The notes beneath the pieces were generated by a model. The model saw nothing but the letters and a program-made list of their open reading frames with translations. It did no database searches and had not been told where the DNA came from. Position numbers and translations under genes: made by a program. Positions 1 to 9,803 of a stretch of DNA of 64,000 nt are shown piece by piece (the stretch's first letter is position 1; the number at the start of each line of letters is the position of its first letter). Source of the DNA: Didymella arachidicola (taxonomy: Eukaryota; Ascomycota; Dothideomycetes; Pleosporales; Didymellaceae); assembly GCA_016630955.3 (NCBI GenBank), contig CM049992.1, forward strand, positions 868,001 through 932,000. The letters run 5' to 3'.

Positions 1-122
1 TAATCTACTGTATTAATTGCTATTAATAACACTGTCGCGTTGTTAAGATATAGACGCGCAGAAGTAGAAGTTTAGTAGGGTGCGCAACTCGCTTGCGTGC
101 GCAGCTCGCTTGCCAGGCACGT
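1..122. mobile_element. Terminus of a Fot1/pogo-like DNA transposon, cut by the window edge
   Basis: Read on the minus strand, the stretch ending at 122 begins ACGT next to a TA dinucleotide (123-124). It continues into two near-identical 17-bp units containing GCAAGCGAG, lying between about 80 and 113. This is the same plan as the ends of the four other pogo-type elements in the window: TA target, ACGT, then a doubled GCGAG motif. The matching end and any transposase would lie left of the window, so this is an inference from one end only. Confidence 0.55.
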
Positions 123-538
123 TACTCTAACCACCACCCTCTCTCCTTCTTACCGCTCTTCCTCACTCACGCATCGTTGCTTACCCGCGCCTCATCTCCT
201 TCTTCACACCAAACACGGGTCTAGTCGTTGAAAGACTGTCACCCACGGTGGTTGATGCTCTTGATGGCACTCGAGTTTGGATCAGAGTGCGGTTAGGAAG
301 GCCGCGTGAGGTCGGAGTGGCGTGTTTGGAGTGTTGACGAGGGAGTGTTGATGAGAGAGCTACGCGAGATAAGCACAGCCGGGGGGTTGGGAAGAGGGGA
401 GGAAGGGATAGATATGAGTCGGCCACTGCGAGATTTGCAGCTAGGAAAGGCAGTTCGATAGAAAGCGAAGAATACACGTGACTGTGCAGTCGACATCGAC
501 GCATCGAGATTGTTTTCATTACTTCACCGCTTCATACT
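123..538. other. Gene-free stretch
   Basis: I see no convincing gene here. Short open frames on the minus strand (up to 112 codons) are low-complexity and have no recognisable domain. The stretch lies between the end of a transposon and the 3' end of the lactate dehydrogenase gene. Confidence 0.5.
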
Positions 539-1508
539 TCATGCGTTGATGACCTCCTTCAGCGCCTCGGCACTCTTCTTCAGCTTCTCCACCTCCTCGT
601 CATTGAGTCCCATATCAATCGTGCGCACAAGACCCTTTCTCCCAATAACCGCCGGGATGCTCAACGCCACGCCAAGATCCTCCTGATAATGGCTGACCGG
701 CCTAATATTCTTTTGATCGAACAGAATGCTCTTGCAGAGACTCGCCGTTACCCCGCCGATACCGTAGTTCGTCGCGCCCTTGTTCTCGATGATGTTGGTT
801 GCTTTGTTCTTGGTGTCTTCTGCGATGGCGGCCTTGTCGAGTGTTGTGCCCGGCTTCAACGCGCGCTCTAGGGGCACGCCGCCGATGGAGGCGGCGCTCC
901 ATGCGACGAATTGGCTCTCGCCGTGCTCGCCCAGGACGTATGCGTCGATGCTGGAGGCTGCGACTTCGGCTTTGTCCGCGAGAACACCACGCAGGCGTGC
1001 GCTGTCGAGGAAGGTGCCGGAGCCAATGACTTGCGATTTTGGGAGGTCGGAGTATTGTTGTGCAAAGTACGTGATTACGTCGACAGGGTTGGCGACGAGG
1101 AGGAGGATTGTGTGCTTTGCGAAGGGTTGCATATCTTTGATCGCGGACTGGAGGATCGATTTGTTGCGGCCAATGAGGTCGGTGCGGGACTCGCCTGTGG
1201 AGGTCAATTGCTGAACGGGATTGATTGAGGTCAAAGGTACCTTTCTTTTGCTTTGCACCGGCGGTGAAGACAATGATGTCGCATTGACCGGCTTCCTTGT
1301 GTGTTCCTGCTCGTACGCGTGTACTCGTGTTGCCGTGGAAGGTAGCGTCTGACAGATCCTGAATCTGCGCGTCTCTGACCTCCTCCTTGGGGTCGATCAT
1401 CAGGATGTCGCCAGCGACGGGGTTCATGATGAGCGAGTAGGCGATTGTAGCACCGACATCGCCAGCGCCGACGATAGCGATCGAGGCGGTGAGCTTTGGG
1501 TCTGACAT
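539..1508 (-). CDS. L-lactate dehydrogenase (NAD-dependent)
   Basis: Two exons, 1508..1241 and 1194..539, joined across a 46-bp GT-AG intron (1195..1240), give 307 aa. This is the usual length for the LDH/MDH family. The N-terminus has the Rossmann dinucleotide motif GAGDVGATIA near residue 14. The loop spliced across the intron reads AKQKKGESR. The Gln at the substrate-specificity position favours lactate over malate dehydrogenase, where Arg is usual. The DSARLR segment and the catalytic-histidine motif GEHGES (about residue 176) are present. The enzyme interconverts pyruvate and lactate in the cytosol with NADH. The single intron keeps phase exactly, and the product is complete to a natural stop. 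LDH/MDH-like enzymes have changed specificity several times, so the substrate call is less certain than the family. Confidence 0.88.
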
Positions 1509-1961
1509 GGTAGTTGTTATGGCAAGTGATTCGTGGAGTGTGGATGGTGGGGTCTACATGTTGTTACCAGCAGTCTGCTAGCTGTTGAGTACCTTCGTTA
1601 TTTCTTAGACAAGTACGTCATGTCATCTACGTCATTACCAAAGTGGAGACCTGCATGCAGTCTAGGCCCTGCTATGTGCGCCTGGGCAGTATGGTGATGC
1701 TTTTGGGAGGTGCAAACGCCGTACATCATTCCTTGAAGCCGGTGCTTTCCGCTAATATGCTCCCACTCTAATGCAACAGATTTGGCAATAGAGTACCTGT
1801 CAGATATACTCTTCTTCGTACATGAATGTCCTGCGCGTCCTTCTGGGTGGCCTTGCGATCTGCGGTCTCCGAGAGCAGGCCTGGAGTAATCCTTAGTATG
1901 GTCCAAGACGGTGTAAGAAGCAAGTTAATCCAACGCAAAATGCATGCAAAATCCAAGTGCT
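1509..1961. other. Intergenic stretch
   Basis: Between the start of the LDH gene and the 3' end of the RING-finger gene I see only short open frames without recognisable domains. The part next to 1508 should hold the LDH promoter. Confidence 0.4.
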
Positions 1962-2848
1962 TCATTGTACCTTAGGGGCAACAGCAGCAGGTATCGCGTC
2001 CGGTTTCCTTCGCGGCTGGGTAGCCAGTCCTTTCTTAAGCAGGAGTGGAATGACATCGGTAGCTCTAGTGCGGCTGATGTTCTTTCTGCAAACAGGGCAC
2101 TGTGAGCGCTTCGGCTCACCAGGTCCGGTGCGGTTCTCGCCGGCGATGAGGGCCTCCATGAGGCACGTGTGGCAGAAAAGGTGACCTGTCGAAGATTAGT
2201 CCAGCAGTGGTAGCAAACATGGTGACTGTACATACCGCAAGCTGTGGCTGTAATATCCGTGGGCCTGTCCATGCAAATAACACAGTTGAAGCTATTGAAG
2301 GTCGTGATCGTCTCTACGGGCTTTGCCTGGGCTTTGGTGGCGTCCTCTCTTTGCTTCTTCAGCACGTCGAGAACGTCATCGTCCTGCGAGAGGTCTATTC
2401 GCTCGATGGGCGCATCGGGCGACTTGCTGTTGGCGCTCTCAGCCGCATTGCCGTCCTCCCGCTTCAGGCGCTTGGACGACGGCCCCGGGATTGGCGGCTC
2501 GCGTTTCCGTCGTCGTGGCGGAGAGTCAGGCTCTGTCAAGTCGACATGCGGCGAGGTGAGGTCGACGTAGCCATTCGGAAGACGACCTGGCTGGGCGCGC
2601 GATGACGACATGTGGTAGGGCGCGGCGTTTGTGTATGCAAAGGCAGGATCCTCTTCGTTGACGGGGTTGTGGAGCCAGTGGTCGAAGTCCCAGGTGTCGT
2701 CGGCGTGTGGTGTTGGGGCGGGTTGGTTAAGGTCGTTGGCAGGCAGACGGTCAGAGTCGCGGTCCCAGTTCTGGAAAGCGTCCTGGCGGCGAAGTGGGTA
2801 CGCGTTGAAGGGCGAGTCTGAGCCGGACATGGTGGCGAGCACGGCCAC
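1962..2848 (-). CDS. RING-finger E3 ubiquitin ligase with SUMO-interacting motifs (Slx8-like)
   Basis: Exons 2848..2236 and 2185..1962 flank a 50-bp intron (2186..2235), giving 278 aa. If the second Met at 2830 is the true start the product is six residues shorter. The N-terminal two thirds is polar and probably disordered. It contains two adjacent VDLT cores (YVDLT, HVDLT) followed by acidic residues, typical of SUMO-interacting motifs, and a basic stretch RRRKREPP. The C-terminus is a C3HC4 RING: CVIC, then ACGHLFCHTC (formed across the splice), then CPVC. SIMs followed by a C-terminal RING is the layout of SUMO-targeted ubiquitin ligases such as Slx8, which mark SUMOylated nuclear proteins for degradation. 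That role is inferred from architecture. The gene is divergent from MIP1. Confidence 0.75.
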
Positions 2849-3196
2849 AGCGGGTGCTGCTATGAGGGCATGCTAGGAGGGAGTGCTAGGAGGGATTACT
2901 AAGAGGACATGACCAAGCAGCTTCACACAAAGAATCACAGAGACGACGAGCAAGAGGACCCTGGCACGACCTGGCCACGATGTGCGGTGGAGATAGGAAG
3001 GCGCCCGAGCGCTGGGTGCGACCTGCAGCGGCGGCGGGTAGGGCTGAGCTCCAATGCCGCCAATCGACCAGTCGGTGCCTGATTCGCCCGTTTTTTCACG
3101 GGCGGAGGTGCGAGGCTCGAAGCTAAACGCGACTTGATGACGACAGCGCGCTCACTGCGAGTACCTCTGAATCTGCGCCCATGCCACGAGATGCAG

Positions 3197-3216
3197 TGAC
3201 GTGACGTGACGTGACG
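3197..3216. promoter_or_regulatory. Four tandem TGACG units (CRE/ATF-like half-sites)
   Basis: TGACG is repeated four times without a gap. This creates overlapping TGACGTGA octamers, close to the CRE/ATF-type bZIP site. The cluster lies in the roughly 380-bp divergent region between the RING-finger gene and MIP1, just upstream of the MIP1 start at 3232. Binding is inferred from the motif only. Confidence 0.4.
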
Positions 3217-3231
3217 CTGCCCGACGCAACG

Positions 3232-6200
3232 ATGCGCTGCCGCTCCTGCCGAACCCTTGCGCATGCTGCGCCGCGACCTCGAGCAGGGCGAGCAGAGAAA
3301 GGAGTGCTGCCTCTGCTGCCCGCCGCCTACCAGCGCGCACCGCGACGATGCGCCACCACACAAGACTCGCCGAATGAGGTCGCAGGCAGCAAGAGCAGGG
3401 CTACCAGCCTGAACCGTACCCATCCTCCATCTGAACCACCATGAGACGGCCTGCTGACCGACACGCGCAGTCCCCTCCGAGGCCCGCTTCAGCGAGATAG
3501 GGGTGCAGCACCTCTCCAGTCATGTCCACGGGCAGGTCTTCCCCGGCAAGCGCACCCAGCCGCCGCCCGAACTCGTCGCCCTCGCCCGCGACCACCTCAC
3601 CCGCCATGAGCTGCTCGGCAAGAACCAGGACTCGACTCCGCCCGTCGCCTTCGACGTGCCCGACCTGCAGGGCGCCACCCTCGACGAGCACTTCTACAAG
3701 CTGGGCATGGACGCCGCCGAGCCGTACCTGAGCATGGCGAAGAAGCTGGCCTGGGCGAACCCCCCGCCGAAGCCGCGCAGGTGGGTGCGCCAGTCCGGCT
3801 GGACCAGGTACAACAGCGACGGCACTACGGAAAAGGTCGACGCTCCCAACGAGACCATGCTGACCTTCGACACCGAGGTCATGTACAAGGAGACGTCGTT
3901 TGCCTGCATGGCCTGCGCCGTCAGTCCCACTGCCTGGTACGCCTGGATATCGCCCTGGCTGCTGGGCGAGTCCAAGTCCGACCGCCACCTGATCCCCCTG
4001 GGCGACCCCACCATCCCACGCATCGTCGTTGGCCACAACATAGGCTACGATCGAGCACGCATAGCCGAGGAGTACGACATACGCCAATCCAAGAACTGCT
4101 TCATCGACACCATGTCTCTGCACGTCGCGTCCAACGGCATGTGCTCGCGCCAACGCCCGTCCTGGATGAAGCACAAGAAGAACAGAGACCTGCGCGACAA
4201 GGTCGCCACCTCCGAGGAGAATGCAGAGCTGTCGACATTGCTCGACTCAGGTGCCATACCAGACGAAGAGGAAGAGCTGTGGATTGGGCGGAGTGCCGTC
4301 AATTCGCTACGAGACGTGGCCAAGTTCCACTGCAACATCACCATCGACAAGGCCCAGCGAGAGTACTTTGGCGAGCTCGATAGAGCAGGCATTCGCGAGA
4401 AGCTCGACGAACTGCTTGATTACTGCGCAGCAGATGTCGAGATTACGCATCGAGTGTACCAGAAGGTCTTTCCACTGTTCATCGAGACATGTCCCCACCC
4501 CGTCAGCTTCGCCGCACTACGCTTCATGGCAGCCGAAATCCTACCAGTCAACGAGACCTGGGATGCCTACATCAACAACGCCGAGGCCACCTACCAGAAG
4601 CTCAACACTGCAGTGAGAGAACGACTAGTGGCCCTCGCAGACAAGGCCCTCGAGGTGAAACATCAGCCCGAAGTATACAACAACGATCCTTGGCTGAGCC
4701 AGCTGGACTGGTCAGGTCAAGAAGTAAAGATGGTGAAGGGCAAGAAGAAGAACGACCCACCGAGGCCTGCTGCCAGACAAAAGATGCCCGGTATGCCCAA
4801 ATGGTACAAGGACCTTTTTCCCAAGAAAGATGGGCCCATAAATCTTACAATCAGGACACGAGTCGCTCCAATTTTACTTCGGCTGGCATGGGAAGGGAAT
4901 CCGCTGATCTGGTCAGATGTATACGGCTGGACGTATCAGATACCCATGGATGAGGTGTTTGCCTACAACGAGAAGGGTCTGAAAGAGCTCGACATGATGG
5001 AGGAAGAGAACCTCAAACTGCGCGACGATCGTCGACACGTCTACTACAAAATCCCACACAAGGATGGACCACAAGCACGCTGCACAAATCCCCTCGCGAA
5101 AGGCTATCTCCAATACTTCGAAAAAGGAAAGCTGACATCCGAGTACGCTTACGCTAAAGAAGCCCTGGAGATGAACGCTTCCTGCTCGTACTGGATCAGC
5201 GCAAGAGACCGAATCATGTCTCAGATGGCCGTGTACAGCAACGAGGTTCCAAACACACCGAAGCTCACATCTTCATCCGGCAAAGGACGGGGGAAGAAGG
5301 TCGGTTTCATCCTGCCACAGCTCATACCCATGGGCACCATCACCCGCAGAGCAGTTGAGAACACATGGCTCACGGCCAGCAACGCGAAGAAGAACCGCGT
5401 GGGTTCTGAACTGAAGTCCATGGTCAGAGCACCGCAAGGCTACTGCTTTGTTGGGGCCGATGTAGACTCAGAAGAGCTCTGGATTGCCAGTCTGGTCGGC
5501 GACGCCACCTTCCAGCTCCATGGTGGCAACGCCGTGGGCTTCATGACGCTCGAAGGCACCAAAGCCGCTGGGACGGACCTACACTCTCGCACCGCCGGGA
5601 TTCTGGGCATTTCGCGCAATGATGCCAAGGTCTTCAACTACGGACGCATCTACGGCGCAGGACTGAAATTCGCCGCCACGCTCCTCAGACAGTTCAACCC
5701 TGGGCTTACCGACGAGCAGACCAGCAGCACAGCAAACGCGCTCTACCAAAACACCAAAGGCAAAAAGACAACGCGAAAGCAGCTGCACGAGCGCCCTTTC
5801 TGGCGCGGCGGTACCGAATCCTTTGTCTTCAACAAACTCGAAGACTTCGCCGAGCAAGAGCGCCCTCGTACCCCGGTCCTTGGCGCCGCCATCACAGAAG
5901 CCCTGCAGCGCCGCTACCTGACCAAAGGCGGCTTCATGACGTCCCGCATCAACTGGGCCATCCAGTCCAGCGGCGTCGACTACCTGCATCTACTGATCAT
6001 CGGCATGGAGTATCTCGCGCGGCGATACAACATCGATTGCCGCCTTGCCATCACCGTGCACGACGAGATCAGATACCTCGTCAAGGAGGGCGACAAGTAC
6101 AGGGCTGCTATGGCGATGCAAATAGCCAACCTCTGGACGCGCGCCATGTTCGCGCAGCAGATGGGCATCAACGAACTCCCACAGTCATGTGCGTATTTCT

Positions 6201-6787
6201 CCGCCGTCGACATCGACCACGTGCTGCGCAAGGAGGTGGACATGGACTGCGTCACCCCAAGCCACTCCACACCCATTCCGCACGGCGAGAGCCTTGACAT
6301 CGAGTCCCTGCTAGACAAGGGCCACGAAGCGCGCCTCGATCCCAAAATCGTCCCCATGGATCCCCCGCAACCCCAACTATACACCTACACGCCCCGCATC
6401 CCCGTCATGGCCTCGCTCGGCGGCCCGGACCCCACAGCCCCCGAAGCCCTCGCCTACCTCAAAGCCCAAATCTCCTCCTCCGACAAAGAACTCCGCGACG
6501 CGCTCAAGATGATGAGGCCCGCCACATCATCCTCCCCGAAGTCCCGCAAGTCGAGGGACAAAATGGAGGATCTGGATGATGTGAGCCAAGAGGAGATTAC
6601 GCAGAGTGTACAGCATTACCAGCAGATGGCGCAGTTACTCCCTGTCGACGATCTGTGGCGCGAAGTGTACAAGAAGGCGGATAAAGTGGGGAAGGGGAGG
6701 AAAGGCGCGAAGAGTGGACCGGGGTTGTATGGGCAGTGGAATGTGCATCCTAGGAGTACGCGGCCCAGGGTGAGGGCTGCTGGGTAG
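3232..6787 (+). CDS. MIP1: Mitochondrial DNA polymerase gamma, catalytic subunit
   Basis: Exon 1 (3232..3415) and exon 2 (3471..6787) join across a 55-bp intron (3416..3470) to give 1166 aa, a normal size for fungal MIP1. The long open frame alone starts at a GTG without an ATG. Splicing the upstream ATG exon restores phase and adds an Arg-rich, mitochondrial-presequence-like N-terminus. The 3'-5' exonuclease motifs are complete: Exo I TFDTEV (about residue 193), Exo II VGHNIGYDRARI (about 248), Exo III YCAADVEITHRVY (about 379). The family-A polymerase motifs are also complete: A GADVDSEELWIASLVGD (about 723), B DAKVFNYGRIYGAG (about 779), C VHDEIRY (about 924). It replicates and proofreads mtDNA in the matrix. 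The C-terminal extension is low-complexity and lysine-rich. Confidence 0.95.
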
Positions 6788-8773
6788 GCCGTTTTGTACC
6801 AATATTGTCCTGCTTGGGTGTGTTGTGTCGAATAGTGTATAGTTCTTGGCAAAAGGTGGAAATGTATGCACCATGTTTACTTGACTTTCTCCGCAGCCAA
6901 TCTTGCTTCAAATCAGGGGCGTAGACATGATGTCCGCCCCGCCTCTCGATCTCTTCTCAAAAACACTCCGCGGTGATCCAATGTCCTTCTCCCTCCTATC
7001 CCAAACACAACTGGAAGTGCTTAAATTCCACTTTCATCTGCGCAACGCTCCTTCTCCCCGCTATCCTTCAACCACTTTATCCAAAATCCAAGTCAGCAAT
7101 GCGATATGTCTGTCCCTTCTCTGCCTAATCACCAGGTTCCGGAAACCAAAAATCAGCTGCGACTCCAGTTATGTCTCGTTCTCTTCTGCCTCCTCGAACA
7201 AATCAACGTCATACCCGAGCGCTCGCATGTTCGACATCTGCCTTCCACCCAACACCGTCGATCTCCATCTCAAACGTTTTTGCTGAGACCCAATGTCCTT
7301 TCTTCTGCTGAAAGTCTCTTAAAAAGCAAACCCCTTCAACACAATGGCGCTGCGTTGCTAAAACCTCATATGAGCACTCATGTTTGTCTCTTGTCTGTCC
7401 GGACACCTTTTCTAGAAAACGAAAAGGCCCTGTCATCCTACTCATAGCTTGTCCGTTTTGCTCTGCCTCCTCGAACAAAACGAAACCACGCCTAGGTGCT
7501 GACATCTACCTTCCTCCTCAACACCGTCGTGATCTCTAACTCGAAAGTAGCCAACAGCAACTCCGTGTCCTTTCTTCTCTGCTCCTAAAAGTAACCATCT
7601 CCAGTATCATGCCGCTGCGTTGTTAAAAACTCATACAACGACCCAAATGTCTGTCTGTTGTCTGCCTCGGACCTTTCCTGGAAAACGAAAACTTGCTCGC
7701 CGCTTTCCCTATGGCTTGTCCTCTTTTGCTTGCTTGCACACTCAAAATCGAATTTGGGCGTTGGCATGTTCGGCTGGGTTCTAAGTCGAAACGTGGGTCG
7801 ATGGCGTGATCGCTGCTGTACAGATATCTCGATTTCGAAAACGCAGGGAGGAATATGAATGTCTGTCCCGCTCCTTTCTCCCCTTGATAAACAAAAACTA
7901 TGCTTGCTTGGTGGAAATTGATTGCAAGTACCTCGTTAAATGCGAAGGCCGAATCTTCAAACCCACCCGACGTCTTGCGGTGTTGTGGCTAAGTCCTTGG
8001 AGCAATGTGTTTGTCAGCTTAGCTGGTAGTATAAAGGTGTGTTTTCTGGGTTGGGGTTGCTGAATCTGTGGCATACACTTCCCCTCTTTGCTTTTTCAAA
8101 GCAGTGCAGATTGCAAGCCATGCTTGTCTGCGGTTATGCGTGGAGATCCTGATTAAAAGGCCATATTGTGTATTGTACGCCCTTTGCAGCTGCACTCAAA
8201 TGAACAAGGAGAACATACCATGTTCGGATTTTCTTCGCACTCGCGTTACCGATCGAAGTTTTGGTCAAGCGTATGCATGGCCTGTCTGCTCCTTTTGCCG
8301 CGTTTGGAAATCGTGGACGATCATAAAAGTGTCAATGCTCTGACATGAGCAAGGAGCCGTTTCAGTGACTCATCGATGGAGATTGTTTGGAGCTAGCTAT
8401 ACACGGGCTTCGAGGAAGGTCCTGCTGGCGTGAAGGTACGGCCTGGTAAGACGATTTGCAGCCGCGAACTTGCAGCTATACGCGCCATACTAGGTAACAA
8501 GTCGCAACGATAGGCATTCAATACACCTGCGGTTTCATGTCATAGCATGCATACGCCTCAGTGGGCTGTCTGATTTATCTTGCGGCTGCTTTGCAGGCAG
8601 CATAAAGCTCTTGTCCGATTGTAGAACTTTTCCGCATCCCATATACTCTATCTTGCTTTGTCGAAAATTCACAACATGCGATCAATGTCTGCCTTTGCTT
8701 CTTCTGAGAGACTTTAGTCAAACGATGAATGAGAAACGAGATGGCTCTATGTGCCAGCGCGTTTGATGCGTTG
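6788..8773. other. Gene-free stretch holding a degenerate tandem array
   Basis: There are no credible genes downstream of MIP1 up to the transposon nest. The open frames seen (up to 127 codons) follow imperfect repeat units rather than conserved protein sequence. See the repeat entry for 6990-8060. Confidence 0.55.
6990..8060. repeat. Degenerate tandem repeat, unit about 265 bp
   Basis: The segment from about 7237 (ACATCTGCCTTCC) recurs at about 7502 (ACATCTACCTTCC). The two stretches stay alignable for roughly 265 bp, sharing the blocks GTCCTTTCTTCT, GCTGCGTTG, AAAACTCAT, TGTCTGTC and GAAAACGAAAA. A related unit precedes them (about 6990-7240, with ATGTCTGTCCC and CTGCCTCCTCGAACAAA), and a shorter, more diverged one follows (about 7770-8060). 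It looks like an old satellite-type array. No function is visible. Confidence 0.55.
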
Positions 8774-9803
8774 ACACTAGGGTACCAGGGGGTGTAAAAA
8801 ACACCGCACTTTTAGCGTGTGAAATACGCAGAAGAAAGCCCGCGGATTACAAGGCATTAGGGGTGTATTTTAAACTATATTTTATATAAAAGTGCAGTGT
8901 GTTTTATACTAAACAAAGGATGTAATTAAGATTTTATTATGCTATCTATGCTATCTAACGTCCCCTGCCCGTAAGCGAGAAACGCCCCTCAGCGAGATGG
9001 ATTCACCTTCTTCGCACCTCAAGCACCCCCACACACACTTGGACACGTGCAAGGAAAGCAACCCTTTTCTTTACCTTCCTATCTTTCGATATATGCAAAG
9101 CAGCAGAAAAAATACAGCAGTTTTGATAAGACCGGCATTTATCTTGCGCACGGCTCTAGCGACCACTTCGCCTTCTACCTTTACTTCGTTGCTCAATCTT
9201 AACTCGTTCCGTCTCTTAAGTGCTTGACTGATAGGCCTAGCTCTGACGCACATTGCCTTAGTTTGCAAAGACAATTAAGCGCTAATTGTGTGAAGTCTAA
9301 GACCATCTCTATGCTAGACGCGATCGCCCTTAGCGCTGTGCGTTTTAGCAGGCGGCTCTTATGTAATTACATAACTCTAAAAGTACTATTGAGGCTCAGC
9401 GTATTAAGCTCTGGTATAATTAACTAGCTTACAGGGTGGCTCTATTCTAGAAGCTTCGCTGCACTAGCCACACCCTATTTATTGCACAGCCTAACAGCCG
9501 ACGTTAAGCTTGCAGGGGACAGCCCTATTCAGGGATTGACTACAGGCGCGCTGTGCTGTCTCAGCTAGGAAACAAATGCGTGACGTTGCGTACATGCTAC
9601 ACCAATTCTGCACATTAGTAGCTGTTCCTATACAATTAGCTATTCCTACATAATTCGCTCTACGTGCTATGCAACAATCTACGCCCTAGATACCTGTAAT
9701 TGTTTCTATACAACTTAACAAGACAACAAACAAGAGGAAACTATTTACTAGCTTAACTTTCTCTAAAACATAGACACAAATATTCGCAAGATTACTAAAT
9801 CTG

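Noticed and set aside
3401..4174. A 257-codon open frame on the minus strand opposite MIP1
   Set aside because: It lies antisense to the conserved exonuclease part of MIP1 and has no domain. It is a shadow of GC-rich coding sequence.
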